Shown here in pieces: positions 1-8,950 of a stretch of 64,000 nucleotides of DNA; position 1 is the first letter of the stretch; each line of letters begins with the position of its first letter. This stretch comes from an uncultured Ectothiorhodospiraceae bacterium. GTDB lineage: Bacteria; Pseudomonadota; Gammaproteobacteria; UBA9214. The notes under the pieces were generated by a model, which saw nothing but the letters and a program-made list of their open reading frames with translations, made no database searches and was not told where the DNA came from. The DNA lies in contig CAMYMI010000005.1 of assembly GCA_947259415.1 (NCBI GenBank), positions 124,001-188,000 of the forward strand, written 5' to 3'. The translations under genes and the position numbers were made by a program.

Positions 1-1328
1 TTGCGGGCGACAACGGACTGGTCGGGGATTTCATTACTTCACTGCCATTTGTCCTGACGGCTGCACAGCAGCGGGTGTTCCGGGAGATCTGCGATGATCT
101 GGTGCGTCCCCATCCCATGGCGCGACTGGTGCAGGGTGATGTCGGGTCCGGCAAAACCGTGGTGGCCGCCTGCGCCGCCCTGACCGCGGTGGAGGCCGGT
201 TACCAGGTGGCCCTCATGGCACCGACCGAGTTGCTAGCTGATCAACACTACCGCAGTTTTCTTGGCTGGCTGGAACCGCTGGGCGTCGGGGTGGTCTGGC
301 ATGGCGGCAAATCCCGGGGCAAGGAACGCGCCGGTGCGCTGCAGGCGATCCGGGACGGTACCGCTGCGGTCGCCGTCGGAACCCACGCCCTGTTCCAGGA
401 AGAAGTCGAGTTTGAGCGCCTCGGGCTGGTGATTATCGATGAGCAGCACCGTTTCGGGGTGCACCAGCGTCTCGCCCTGCGCGACAAGGGCCGCAGCGGC
501 GAGCAGCGCCCGCATCAGCTGGTGATGACGGCCACACCCATTCCGCGCACCTTGGCGATGACGGTGTATGCCGACCTGGACACTTCGGTGATCGACGAGC
601 TGCCTCCGGGGCGACTCCCTGTTAATACCGTGGTTATCAGCCAGGAACGCCGTCCCGAGGTTATGCAGCGGGTGCGCGCGGCCTGTACCGCGGGCCAGCA
701 GGCCTACTGGGTGTGTACCCTGATAGAGGAGTCCGAGGCCCTCCAGTGCCAGGCGGCAGAAAAGACCGCTGGATTCCTGGCGGAGAGCCTGCCGGATGTA
801 AGCATCGCCCTGGTGCATGGCCGTTTCAAGCCCGCGGCCAAGGAAGCGGTGATGGCGGCATTCAAGGCCGGGACGGTTGAGTTGCTGGTCGCCACGACCG
901 TGATCGAGGTCGGAGTCGATGTCCCCAATGCGACCCTGATGATCATCGAGAATCCCGAGCGTCTGGGCCTGGCCCAGCTGCATCAACTGCGCGGCCGGGT
1001 GGGGCGCGGCCGGGACCAAAGCAACTGTGTGCTGCTTTACCAGCCGCCGCTTTCGGAGACGGCGCGCGCGCGCTTGTCCGTGCTGCGGGACAGCAATGAC
1101 GGCTTCGAGATCGCACGCCGGGACATGCAATTGCGAGGCCCCGGTGAGGTGCTGGGTACCCGCCAGACCGGCGAAATGAAGTTCCATATCGCCGACCTGT
1201 TGCGCGACGAGGCCCTGCTGGCTGCAGTGGAAAAGGTGGCGCTGCAGTTGCTGGAGAGCTGTCCGGATCATGTGAGTCCGCTGATCCGCCGCTGGCTTGG
1301 GGACGCGGTGCAGTACGGGGAGGTCTAG
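1..1328 (+). CDS. recG: ATP-dependent DNA helicase RecG, 3' part
   Basis: C-terminal part of RecG, the double-stranded DNA translocase that reverses stalled replication forks and branch-migrates Holliday junctions. The reading frame is open from base 3, so the gene begins outside the window and the N-terminal wedge domain is missing. Visible are the segment LTAAQQRV before the helicase core, Walker A GDVGSGKT (about 138-161), the DEQH Walker B box, the TATPIPRTLA motif, and the C-terminal QLRGRVGRG motif followed by the TRG-like end (RGPGEVLGTRQTG). The stop codon TAG is the first three bases of a 22-bp repeat that recurs after ubiC. Identification is firm; only the 5' end is absent. Confidence 0.97.
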   Translation, partial: AGDNGLVGDFITSLPFVLTAAQQRVFREICDDLVRPHPMARLVQGDVGSGKTVVAACAALTAVEAGYQVALMAPTELLADQHYRSFLGWLEPLGVGVVWHGGKSRGKERAGALQAIRDGTAAVAVGTHALFQEEVEFERLGLVIIDEQHRFGVHQRLALRDKGRSGEQRPHQLVMTATPIPRTLAMTVYADLDTSVIDELPPGRLPVNTVVISQERRPEVMQRVRAACTAGQQAYWVCTLIEESEALQCQAAEKTAGFLAESLPDVSIALVHGRFKPAAKEAVMAAFKAGTVELLVATTVIEVGVDVPNATLMIIENPERLGLAQLHQLRGRVGRGRDQSNCVLLYQPPLSETARARLSVLRDSNDGFEIARRDMQLRGPGEVLGTRQTGEMKFHIADLLRDEALLAAVEKVALQLLESCPDHVSPLIRRWLGDAVQYGEV

Positions 1329-1347
1329 CCCGCATTTCTCACCGGGC
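1326..1347 (+). repeat. 22-bp stop-codon-abutting palindromic repeat, copy 1
   Basis: Starts with the TAG stop of recG and continues CCCGCATTTCTCACCGGGC. The CCCG and CGGG ends can pair. It is identical over 22 bases to 2016-2037, which likewise starts at the TAG of ubiC. It has no T tract, so a simple intrinsic terminator is not supported; a REP-like element is more likely. Confidence 0.75.
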
Positions 1348-1358
1348 CAGGGCGGGAT

Positions 1359-1387
1359 TATTCAGTCAAATGCAAACATGCGATAAT
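1359..1387 (+). promoter_or_regulatory. possible ubiC promoter within a hairpin
   Basis: An extended -10-like TGCGATAAT ends at 1387, with a weak -35 (TATTCA) 17 bases upstream of the hexamer. The same stretch forms a 9-bp inverted repeat, CGGGATTAT (1353-1361) with ATAATCCCG (1383-1391). The promoter reading is an inference from consensus matching only. Confidence 0.3.
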
Positions 1388-1430
1388 CCCGGCCCGCATC
1401 AAACCTGCACAGAAGCCCCGATAGGACAGC

Positions 1431-2018
1431 ATGGACTCGTTAACCCGGTCGGCCACGCGCTGGAAACCGCATCGCTGTTACCTGCGCCGCCACATCCCGG
1501 CCGATCTCAGCAGCTGGCTGCTGGATCCGGCATCACTGACATTGCGCCTGCAGCAGCTGTGCGGCGGCCAGTTCCGGGTGCGGGTAGTGTCACAGGCCTG
1601 GGGCAGGCCTTACCCGGACGAGGCCCGCTTGCTGGGCATGGACGACAGTGGCCGCGCTATCATTCGTCAGGTGCAGCTGCTGTGTGACCGGCGTCCCTGG
1701 ATCTTTGCGCGCACCGTTATTCCCGCCGTGTCATTGCGGGGTCGCCTGCAGCGCCTCGCGCACCTGGGTACCCGGCCGCTCGGTGCCATGCTGTTTGCCG
1801 ATCCCGGTATGCAGCGCGGGATGGTCGAGCTGGCGCGGATCCTGCCCGGCCAGACACTGTTCGACGCGGCCCTGAGCCATGCAGGCCGGCGACCGCAAGA
1901 AATCTGGGGGCGACGCTCCGTGTTCAGGCTGGCTGACAAACCGCTGCTGGTCAGCGAGGTCTTTCTGCCCGGCTTTCCCGCACGACGCGAAGGCAGGCCA
2001 CTGTGGAGGGCCGGTTAG
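1431..2018 (+). CDS. ubiC: chorismate lyase (chorismate--pyruvate lyase)
   Basis: UbiC removes pyruvate from chorismate to give 4-hydroxybenzoate, the first committed step of ubiquinone synthesis in the cytosol. At 195 aa it has the usual family length. The RxLLGMDDSG stretch, the conserved Arg in CDRRPWIFARTVIP, and the C-terminal LLVSEVFLPGFP are typical of the family. The ATG at 1431 is preceded by an AGGA ribosome site. ubiA follows 173 bp downstream, so the two consecutive enzymes of the pathway sit together as in many gammaproteobacteria. The gene ends in the same 22-bp repeat as recG. Confidence 0.94.
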   Translation: MDSLTRSATRWKPHRCYLRRHIPADLSSWLLDPASLTLRLQQLCGGQFRVRVVSQAWGRPYPDEARLLGMDDSGRAIIRQVQLLCDRRPWIFARTVIPAVSLRGRLQRLAHLGTRPLGAMLFADPGMQRGMVELARILPGQTLFDAALSHAGRRPQEIWGRRSVFRLADKPLLVSEVFLPGFPARREGRPLWRAG

Positions 2019-2037
2019 CCCGCATTTCTCACCGGGC
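2016..2037 (+). repeat. 22-bp stop-codon-abutting palindromic repeat, copy 2
   Basis: Identical to 1326-1347, again beginning at the stop codon (TAG of ubiC). Here the arms extend to AGCCCG/CGGGCT. A diverged relative (TAGCCCG, then CGGG) starts at the TAG stop of the second M16 gene at 23897. Confidence 0.75.
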
Positions 2038-2191
2038 TGCGGTAAAGCCATTCTGGGGACTGAGGTAATGAATAGAGTGAATATCGGTAATAAGACAGTG
2101 CGTTTTTGTGCATTGCCTATCCCGGTGAAAATGCTTGCTCGCGTGACACGGATCCAGGCTGCGGCACCGGTTTCGTTGTAGCATCAGCATT

Positions 2192-3082
2192 ATGTTGACG
2201 ACCCTGCGCAATCGCCTGTGGGACTACGTATTACTGATGCGGCTGGACAAGCCCATCGGTATTTTCCTGCTGTTGTGGCCGGCACTGTGGGCGCTGTTGA
2301 TCGCCAGTGAGGGGCACCCGGACCCGAAGGTGATGATCGTGTTTGTGCTCGGGGTCATCCTGATGCGCTCGGCCGGTTGTGTGATCAATGATTACGCCGA
2401 CCGGGATATCGACCAGCACGTGAAGCGCACCCGGGACCGGCCGATCACTGCCGGCCGCATCAGCACGCTGGAGGCCAAGCTGCTGTTCGTCCTGCTCTGC
2501 CTGGCGGCCTTCCGGCTGGTGCTGCTTCTCAACACCCTCACCATCATGCTGTCACTGGTGGGTGCACTGTTGGCAGCAAGCTATCCGTTCATGAAGCGGG
2601 TCACGCACCTGCCGCAGGTATACCTCGGTGCCGCCTTCGGCTGGTCCGTACCCATGGCGTTTGCAGCCGAGCTCAACACAGTTCCGCCGCTCGCCTGGCT
2701 GTTATTTACCGCGACGGTACTCTGGGCCACGGCCTACGACACCATGTATGCCATGGTGGACCGGGATGACGATCTGGTGCTGGGGGTGAAGTCGACCGCC
2801 ATACTGTTTGGCGATGCCGATCGCCTGGTGGTCGGTCTCATCCAGTTATTGCTGCTGATCTGCCTGGTCATGATCGGATTGCAGGTCGGGCTTGGCTGGT
2901 TCTATTACATCGGCGTTTTCATAGCCGCGGTTCTGGCCATCTACCAGCAGGGGCTTATTCGCTACCGTGAGCGGGAGGGTTGTTTTCGCGCCTTCCTCAA
3001 CAACAACTGGTTCGGCGCGGCAGTCTTCATGGGCCTGCTGCTGGACTACATGTTTCTGGCCCAGGCAGCCATCGGCCGCTAG
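2192..3082 (+). CDS. ubiA: 4-hydroxybenzoate octaprenyltransferase
   Basis: Integral membrane prenyltransferase that attaches the polyprenyl tail to 4-hydroxybenzoate, the product of UbiC upstream. The 296-aa protein has the two aspartate motifs of the UbiA family: [19 protein letters not shown] near residue 70 and [13 protein letters not shown] near 190. Both bind prenyl diphosphate through magnesium. Multiple hydrophobic helices alternate with short loops. There is no good Shine-Dalgarno before the ATG at 2192, but the N-terminus ([19 protein letters not shown]) matches the family from this start. Confidence 0.96.
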   Translation: MLTTLRNRLWDYVLLMRLDKPIGIFLLLWPALWALLIASEGHPDPKVMIVFVLGVILMRSAGCVINDYADRDIDQHVKRTRDRPITAGRISTLEAKLLFVLLCLAAFRLVLLLNTLTIMLSLVGALLAASYPFMKRVTHLPQVYLGAAFGWSVPMAFAAELNTVPPLAWLLFTATVLWATAYDTMYAMVDRDDDLVLGVKSTAILFGDADRLVVGLIQLLLLICLVMIGLQVGLGWFYYIGVFIAAVLAIYQQGLIRYREREGCFRAFLNNNWFGAAVFMGLLLDYMFLAQAAIGR

Positions 3083-3111
3083 CATTCTAACGGGGTCGAC
3101 ACTCGAGGGTA

Positions 3112-3807
3112 TCAGTGTCCCGCCCGTGCGATCACCCACACCTCCACACGACGGGCCCCGGCCTGCTTGAGGATGCGCGCCAGTTCACCCGAGGTGTGGC
3201 CACTGGTCATGACGTCGTCGACAATCGCGATATGCGTGGATGCCAGCCGGCCGTTCAGTGTGAAGGCGTTATGCAGGTTGGCACGTCGCTGTTTTAGCGG
3301 CAGCGTGGACTGCGGCTCGGTCCGCCTGACGCGATGGCACAGGCGGTGGTCGACACAGAGGTCCAGCCGGCGACCCAGTACGCGCGCCAGCTCCGTCGCT
3401 TGGTTGAAGCCGCGCTCGCGCAGGCGCGAAGCATGCAGGGGGACTGGAATGAGCAGGCCGGGTAGGCTGGAGTGTCGCGCAGCTATTTTTATGGCCAGCA
3501 ACCCGGCCAGTAACGGGGCCAGGGCAAGTTCCCCGGCGAACTTGAAACGCTGGACCAGGTAATCGGCTGGTGGCCGGTAGTGCAGCAGCGCGGTCACGGC
3601 ATCGAAGGCGGGCGCGCGTTGCTGGCAGGCGCCGCACACAGCAGGCTCGCATCCCGATGCCAGGGGACGGGCACATTGCGTGCAAGCGGCCTCCACCCAG
3701 GGCAGATCCTGGAGACAGCCGGGACACAGGTCCGGGCCACCGCTGAGGGGTGACCGGCACAGCCGGCAGTGTGCCGGGAATATCAGAGCAGGTATCGGTT
3801 GCAGCAC
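3112..3807 (-). CDS. comF: ComF family phosphoribosyltransferase-like protein
   Basis: ComF-type protein, needed for DNA uptake or processing in naturally competent species. The N-terminal third carries a cysteine-rich ribbon with several CxxC pairs (CRLC, CPGC, CTQC, CGAC), likely zinc-binding. The C-terminal half is a type I phosphoribosyltransferase fold with the PRPP-loop sequence IAIVDDVMTSGHTSGELAR near residue 195. At 231 aa it has the normal length. It lies divergent from bioB, a frequent arrangement in gammaproteobacteria, and converges on ubiA. The true substrate of the family is not established. Confidence 0.9.
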   Translation of the reverse strand: MLQPIPALIFPAHCRLCRSPLSGGPDLCPGCLQDLPWVEAACTQCARPLASGCEPAVCGACQQRAPAFDAVTALLHYRPPADYLVQRFKFAGELALAPLLAGLLAIKIAARHSSLPGLLIPVPLHASRLRERGFNQATELARVLGRRLDLCVDHRLCHRVRRTEPQSTLPLKQRRANLHNAFTLNGRLASTHIAIVDDVMTSGHTSGELARILKQAGARRVEVWVIARAGH

Positions 3808-3899
3808 TTGTAAACCGTTGAGCTCCCTTTTAGTTGACAGGTATCGGGATCAGTCCCATAGTCCCTTGGCCATGGTCAATTGATCCGGTTTATGAGCCT

Positions 3900-4880
3900 A
3901 TGAACACACAATCTGCCCGTCGATCGGAAATCTCCGAAAATACTGTCCGCCACGACTGGACGCATGCTGAGGTCCATTCTCTTTTCGATCTGCCTTTCAA
4001 CGACTTGCTATATCGGGCGCAGTCGGTCCATCGGCAGCATTTCGACCCCAATGCGGTACAGATCAGCACCTTGCTCAGCATCAAGAGCGGGGGCTGCCCC
4101 GAGGATTGCAGTTATTGCCCGCAGAGCGTGCACTATGACACCGGCCTCGAACCCGAGCACCTGATGGATATCGAAGCGGTGGTGGCGGCTGCCCGGCGTG
4201 CCAGGGCGGCTGGCGCCACGCGCTTCTGCATGGGGGCAGCCTGGCGCAACCCGCGCGGCAGGAATTTCCAGCGGGTACTGGAAATGGTGTGTCGGGTGCG
4301 TGCCGAGGGGCTGGAGACCTGTGCGACCCTGGGTATGCTGGACGCGGAACAGGCGCAGCAGCTCAAGGAGGCGGGGCTGGACTACTACAACCACAATCTC
4401 GACACCTCGCCGGAGTTCTATGGCGAGATCATCACTACGCGTACCTATCAGGATCGCCTGGACACCCTGACGCATGTGCGCGAGGCGGACATTAATGTCT
4501 GTTGCGGGGGCATCGTTGGTCTGGGTGAAAGCCGTGCCGACCGGGTGTCGATGCTGTGCGAACTGGCCAACCTGCCCGAACACCCCGGCAGTGTACCGAT
4601 TAACCAGCTGGTCAAGGTGGAGGGCACCCCGCTGGATGCAGAGCCAGGCATCGACCCGCTGGAATTTGTACGCACCATCGCCGTGTCCCGTATTCTGATG
4701 CCGCACTCCCATGTGCGGCTGTCGGCAGGGCGCAGTGAAATGGCGGACGCGATGCAGGCCCTGTGTTTCCATGCCGGGGCGAATTCCATTTTCTATGGCG
4801 AAAAACTGCTGACCACAGGTAATCCCGATACCGCCAGTGATGACGCCCTGTTTGAGCGGCTTGGTCTGCACCCGGCCTAA
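3900..4880 (+). CDS. bioB: biotin synthase
   Basis: Radical-SAM enzyme that inserts sulfur into dethiobiotin, the last step of biotin synthesis. The CxxxCxxC cluster motif is seen as CPEDCSYC, followed by the conserved [13 protein letters not shown] and SAGRSEM stretches. I chose the ATG at 3900 ([10 protein letters not shown], 326 aa). An in-frame start at 3834 would add 22 residues that do not look conserved. It is the first gene of bioB-F-H-C-D. A palindromic element separates it from bioF. Confidence 0.95.
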   Translation: MNTQSARRSEISENTVRHDWTHAEVHSLFDLPFNDLLYRAQSVHRQHFDPNAVQISTLLSIKSGGCPEDCSYCPQSVHYDTGLEPEHLMDIEAVVAAARRARAAGATRFCMGAAWRNPRGRNFQRVLEMVCRVRAEGLETCATLGMLDAEQAQQLKEAGLDYYNHNLDTSPEFYGEIITTRTYQDRLDTLTHVREADINVCCGGIVGLGESRADRVSMLCELANLPEHPGSVPINQLVKVEGTPLDAEPGIDPLEFVRTIAVSRILMPHSHVRLSAGRSEMADAMQALCFHAGANSIFYGEKLLTTGNPDTASDDALFERLGLHPA

Positions 4881-4881
4881 G

Positions 4882-4963
4882 GAAAAGGGGACAGATTTAT
4901 TTTTCGACCTGGTAATGTTGGTTATCTGTCCGTGATCCAGAAAAATAAATCTGTCCCCTTTTC
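4882..4963. repeat. palindromic REP/MITE-like element with perfect 24-bp arms
   Basis: Left arm 4882-4905 and right arm 4940-4963 are exact reverse complements over 24 bases (core AGGGGACAGATTTATTT), around a 34-bp centre. The whole bioB-bioF gap is essentially this element. In RNA it would form a very stable stem-loop just before the bioF start. Similar 'ggggacagattta' palindromes are scattered through many proteobacterial genomes, but that is from memory and no search was run. Confidence 0.85.
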
Positions 4964-4972
4964 ACACTTTTC

Positions 4973-6163
4973 ATGAAAGATCTTTCTGCAGCTCTGGGTG
5001 AACGCAAGGCCAGGGGCCTGTATCGCGACCGCCAGGTGATCGAGGGTCCGCAGGGCGTAAACGTCCGCATGGATGGCAGGGAATTCCTTTCCTTTTGCAG
5101 CAATGACTACCTGGGGCTGGCCAACCACCCCGAGGTGGCGACGGCATTTCGCGCAGGACTGGAAACCTACGGCACGGGTAGCGGTGCCGCGCACCTGATC
5201 AGCGGGCATTCGTCTGCCCATCATGTGCTGGAAGAGGAACTGGCTGACTTTGTGCAACGGCCGCGCGCCCTGCTGTTTTCAACCGGTTACATGGCCAATC
5301 TCGGGGTGCTGGCGGTACTGGGAGGGCGTGGTGTCCGGGTGTTCGAGGACCGCAGTAATCATGCCTCCCTGCTGGACGGGGCGCGACTCGGTGGCGCGCG
5401 CCTGGTGCGTTACCGTCATAACGATACCGCAGACCTGGCCCAACGCCTGCAGGCGTCCCCCGCGGGCGAGCATCTGATCGCGACGGATGGCGTATTCAGC
5501 ATGGACGGTGACCTGGCGCCAGTGGCCGAGCTGGCCGGGGTTGCGGCCCGACATGCGGCCTGGCTAATGGTCGATGATGCCCATGGCCTGGGTGTAATCG
5601 GTCCCGGGGGGCGCGGCACCCTGGCCCAGGCCGGGCTGAATATGACGCAGGTGCCCGTTCTGATGGGTACCCTGGGTAAGGCCTGCGGGACCTTCGGCGC
5701 CTTTGTCGCCGGCAGCGATGAATTGATAGAAACCCTGATCCAGGAGGCGCGCACCTATATTTACACCACGGCGCCACCGCCGGCGCTGGCGCAGGCGACC
5801 CGTACGGCGCTGCGACTGCTCAGGGAAGGGGACGGGCGCCGCGAGCGCCTGCGGGTGCTGGTGCAGCGCTTCCGGCGGGGTGCCGCACAGCTGGGACTGC
5901 ACCTGCCTGAATCGCAAACGCCGATTCAACCCCTGATCATCGGTGATGCCGGTGCGACATTGCGCCTGAGTGCGGCGTTACGGGAGCGCGGTATCCTGAT
6001 CAGCGCCATCCGGCCACCGACGGTGCCGCCGGGATCGGCGCGCCTGCGCATTACGTTTTCGGCGGCCCACAGCGAGGACCAGGTCGATTGCCTGCTGGAT
6101 GCACTGGATCGATTGAATGCAGCCGGGATCATCATGGAGTGTGTGACGGATGAATTTGCATGA
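4973..6163 (+). CDS. bioF: 8-amino-7-oxononanoate synthase
   Basis: PLP enzyme that condenses pimeloyl-ACP with alanine, the first step of biotin ring assembly. The 396-aa protein has the expected [13 protein letters not shown] segment, the [10 protein letters not shown] stretch and the PLP lysine in [13 protein letters not shown]. The ATG at 4973 lies only 10 bases after the right arm of a palindromic element and has no recognisable Shine-Dalgarno. The insertion may have replaced the native ribosome site, so translation could be weak or depend on folding of the hairpin. Confidence 0.96.
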   Translation: MKDLSAALGERKARGLYRDRQVIEGPQGVNVRMDGREFLSFCSNDYLGLANHPEVATAFRAGLETYGTGSGAAHLISGHSSAHHVLEEELADFVQRPRALLFSTGYMANLGVLAVLGGRGVRVFEDRSNHASLLDGARLGGARLVRYRHNDTADLAQRLQASPAGEHLIATDGVFSMDGDLAPVAELAGVAARHAAWLMVDDAHGLGVIGPGGRGTLAQAGLNMTQVPVLMGTLGKACGTFGAFVAGSDELIETLIQEARTYIYTTAPPPALAQATRTALRLLREGDGRRERLRVLVQRFRRGAAQLGLHLPESQTPIQPLIIGDAGATLRLSAALRERGILISAIRPPTVPPGSARLRITFSAAHSEDQVDCLLDALDRLNAAGIIMECVTDEFA

Positions 6164-6192
6164 CTATGATAATTACGTGAAAGGAATTATTA

Positions 6193-6378
6193 ACCGCAAA
6201 GACGCAAAGACACAAAGTATGAAGAAGAATTTCACTGCGAAGACGCAGAGATAATACAGTGCAAAAACAAAAACCCTGTTTCGTTACCGAGAAAAGAGTA
6301 ATCCGTGGATGCAGATCGAGTTGTCGGATTATGCTGCGCTAATCCGACCTACGAAATCTTGCTTTGCGTCTTTGCGGT
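6193..6378. repeat. nested palindromic repeat between bioF and bioH
   Basis: Outer arms 6193-6209 and 6362-6378 are exact inverted 17-mers (ACCGCAAAGACGCAAAG). Inside, TCGGATTA (6324-6331) pairs with TAATCCGA (6340-6347) around an 8-base loop. The 6164-6422 gap holds little else. It looks like a small non-autonomous mobile or REP-type element, with the inner hairpin perhaps a second unit. The outer arm shares the TCACCGCAAAG terminus seen in the ftsE-ftsY inverted repeat. Confidence 0.7.
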
Positions 6379-6422
6379 GAAATTGGTTTTTAGATACCTA
6401 TGTCTTGTCCGGTTTATCGATA

Positions 6423-7220
6423 ATGAAACTGTTTACACAAACAAGCGGTGAGGGGCCCGGCCTGGTACTGGTCCACGGCTGGGGCCTGCATGGCGGGATC
6501 TGGGATCCCCTGGTGCCGTTGCTGGAGCCGTGCTTTCGTGTCACCCGGATCGATCTGCCGGGACATGGCCGCAGTGCCTGGCAGGGTCAGGCCGATCTGG
6601 ATGCTGTGACCGACGCGGTCCTGGCTGTCGCGCCGCCGGCAGCCGCCTGGCTGGGATGGTCCCTGGGCGGGCTGGTGGCGGCGCAGGCGGCCCTGGTGGC
6701 GCCGGAGCGGGTTAGCCAACTGGTGCTGCTGGCGAGCACCCCCAGTTTTGTCCGTCGTCCGGGCTGGCAAACCGCCATGTTACCGGTGTTGCTGGATACC
6801 TTCGCCGCCGATCTTGAGGAGGACTATAACGGGACGCTCAACCGCTTCCTGTCCCTGCAGGTACGCGGCAGCGAGGACAGTAGTGCGGTGTTGAGGACGC
6901 TGCGGGCCAAACTTCTGGAACACGGGGCACCAGCAGCGCAGGCCCTGCGTGCCTACCTCGAAGTCCTGCGCAATACCGACCTGCGCGAGCGGATAATTGC
7001 TATCCACTGTCCCGTATTGCTGCTGATAGGGGAGCGCGACACGCTGGTGCCGGCCGCGGCCGGCCGGCAGGCGGCACAGATGATCCCGGGAGCACGGCTG
7101 CAGGTGATCGCCGGCGCCGGTCATGCGCCGTTTCTTGTCCATCCCCGGGCTGTCGCCACCATTCTGCAGGGGTTTCTGCAACCATTGAACGCGTCTGGCG
7201 CAGGCAAGGAATATGGCTAA
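6423..7220 (+). CDS. bioH: pimeloyl-[ACP] methyl ester esterase
   Basis: Alpha/beta hydrolase that removes the methyl cap from pimeloyl-ACP methyl ester, ending the BioC-BioH route to the pimelate moiety. The catalytic triad can be read: nucleophile in GWSLGG, Asp in GERDTLVP and His in AGAGHAPF. The N-terminus has the oxyanion segment LVHGWGLHGG. I prefer ATG 6423 (265 aa); TTG 6405 is in frame and adds six residues. Neither has a clear ribosome site. It overlaps bioC by 8 bp, implying translational coupling. Confidence 0.93.
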   Translation: MKLFTQTSGEGPGLVLVHGWGLHGGIWDPLVPLLEPCFRVTRIDLPGHGRSAWQGQADLDAVTDAVLAVAPPAAAWLGWSLGGLVAAQAALVAPERVSQLVLLASTPSFVRRPGWQTAMLPVLLDTFAADLEEDYNGTLNRFLSLQVRGSEDSSAVLRTLRAKLLEHGAPAAQALRAYLEVLRNTDLRERIIAIHCPVLLLIGERDTLVPAAAGRQAAQMIPGARLQVIAGAGHAPFLVHPRAVATILQGFLQPLNASGAGKEYG

Positions 7221-8103
7221 GGACAGCACCGGATACCAACTGGACAAACGCCAGGCACGGCTGGCCTTTGAACGTGCGGCGGACACCTACGACGATGTAT
7301 CGGCACTGCAGCAGGAGGTTGGACAGCGCCTGATCGAGCGCCTGGACCTGATCCGCATGCAGCCGAGGTGCATCCTGGACCTGGGAGCCGGGACCGGGGT
7401 TTTCAGTAAGGTGCTATTGCGTCGTTATCACAAGGCACACGTAGTGGCCCTCGACCTCGCCCAGGCCATGCTGCGTCACGCCCGGCGTCGTGGCAGCTGG
7501 CTACACAAGCCGGCTTGTGTCTGTGCCGATGGCGAGCAGTTGCCGTTTGCCGACGACAGCTTTGATTTCATCTTTTCCAACCTGATGCTGCAATGGTGCA
7601 TGGATCCGGAACCGGTGTTCACGGAACTGCGGCGGGTACTGGCGCCGGGCGGCCTGTTGTTGTTCACCACCTTTGGTCCGGATACGCTGATGGAGTTGCG
7701 TGCCAGCTGGGAGGCCGTGGACGGCCATACCCATGTCAATCGCTTCACCGATATGCACGATATCGGCGATGCCCTGATGCATGCCCGCTGGGCGGAACCC
7801 GTTATGGATTCCGAACGCATTACCGTGACCTACAAGGAGCTACATACCCTGATGCAGGACCTCAAACACCTGGGTGCGCACAACGTCACTGCCGGAAGAC
7901 CACGTGGCCTGACCGGCCGGCAACGCCTCAGGCAGGTATCGGAGGCGTACGAGCGTTTCCGCAAAAACGGGGTGCTGCCGGCCAGCTACGAGGTGGTCTA
8001 CGGGCATGCCTGGTCACCTGTGAACAAGCATGCCCCCGCCGGGACGGTCGACGTACCCCTGTCCGGCATGCAGGCGCGTCCACCGGTGCCGCACAGTGAC
8101 TGA
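7213..8103 (+). CDS. bioC: malonyl-[ACP] O-methyltransferase
   Basis: SAM-dependent methyltransferase that caps the malonyl group so that fatty acid synthase can build pimeloyl-ACP. The SAM site ILDLGAGTGVFSKVL is near residue 54, and the family sequence FDFIFSNLMLQWC follows. Start ATG 7213 has AAGGA upstream and overlaps the bioH stop by 8 bp. Length, 296 aa, is slightly above average because of a proline-rich C-terminal tail that overlaps the bioD start. Confidence 0.94.
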   Translation: MAKDSTGYQLDKRQARLAFERAADTYDDVSALQQEVGQRLIERLDLIRMQPRCILDLGAGTGVFSKVLLRRYHKAHVVALDLAQAMLRHARRRGSWLHKPACVCADGEQLPFADDSFDFIFSNLMLQWCMDPEPVFTELRRVLAPGGLLLFTTFGPDTLMELRASWEAVDGHTHVNRFTDMHDIGDALMHARWAEPVMDSERITVTYKELHTLMQDLKHLGAHNVTAGRPRGLTGRQRLRQVSEAYERFRKNGVLPASYEVVYGHAWSPVNKHAPAGTVDVPLSGMQARPPVPHSD

Positions 8104-8770
8104 TACTCCGGGCTATTTCATCACCGGTACCGATACCGGCGTCGGCAAAACCGTGGTTACCCTGGGCCTAATGCAGTGGCTGCAGGACCGGGGCCACCGG
8201 GTAGCCGCCATGAAGCCGGTGGCCTCCGGCTGCGAGCGCGGCGAAAGCGGGCTGCGCAACGCGGATGCGCTGCTGTTGCAACAGCAGGCATCGATGACGC
8301 TGCCCTACGAACAGGTCAATCCCTATGCCTTCGAACCTGCCATCGCTCCGCATATAGCCGCCGCCGAGGTGGGTAGCCGGATCGATCCCGATGCCATTGC
8401 TGCAGGCGCCCACGCACTGGGGGGTATTGCGGACAGGGTTTGCGTGGAGGGCGTTGGCGGCTGGCTGGTGCCGTTGAATGAACGGGAAACTGTCGCGGAC
8501 ATGGCCGCACGGCTCGGATTCGAGGTGGTGCTGGTGGTGGGGATCCGGCTGGGCTGCCTGAACCATGCCCTGTTGACCGCCCGTGCCATCGAGTCCTCCG
8601 GGATGACCCTCGCGGGTTGGGTGGCGAACCGGCTGTCGCCGGCAGCCGAGTATGTCGGGGAAAACATCGAAGCCCTGGAGGCGCGGTTGGCGGCGCCCCT
8701 GCTGGGGGTTATCCCGCCGCTGGCCGAGGTCGACCCCCGTCGGGTGGCGGCTTGCCTCGCACTGCAGTAG
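8096..8770 (+). CDS. bioD: ATP-dependent dethiobiotin synthetase
   Basis: Forms the ureido ring of dethiobiotin from diaminopelargonic acid, CO2 and ATP. The P-loop GTDTGVGKT is at residues 9-17, and MKPVASGC and VEGVGGWLVPL are family landmarks. I placed the start at GTG 8096 (VTDTPGYFITGTDTG), giving 224 aa and the same 8-bp overlap with bioC that bioC has with bioH. An upstream ATG at 8030 would add 22 proline/arginine-rich residues read from inside bioC. No bioA gene is visible, so that step must be encoded elsewhere. Confidence 0.94.
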   Translation: MTDTPGYFITGTDTGVGKTVVTLGLMQWLQDRGHRVAAMKPVASGCERGESGLRNADALLLQQQASMTLPYEQVNPYAFEPAIAPHIAAAEVGSRIDPDAIAAGAHALGGIADRVCVEGVGGWLVPLNERETVADMAARLGFEVVLVVGIRLGCLNHALLTARAIESSGMTLAGWVANRLSPAAEYVGENIEALEARLAAPLLGVIPPLAEVDPRRVAACLALQ

Positions 8771-8950
8771 CCAGGTGAGCCGCTGCAACAATATAAATAT
8801 TAACAATTTATTTAATACTAATACATCCCCGCTCAAACCATGATTCTGATGCCCTTGTGGTTGCAGGCATCCCTCCTGATGCAGTAGGATTCGCGCTCTG
8901 TTTTTACATGCAACCCGGCGCTGCCGGGCATGTGGGCGATTGTGGTTGAA

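Noticed and set aside
234-1271. 345-codon open frame antisense to recG
   Set aside because: Entirely inside the conserved recG gene on the other strand; a GC-rich codon-bias shadow with low-complexity His/Gln/Arg composition.
3834-3899. Upstream ATG for bioB
   Set aside because: The 22 extra residues do not resemble biotin synthase N-termini; ATG 3900 is preferred, though neither start has a strong ribosome site.
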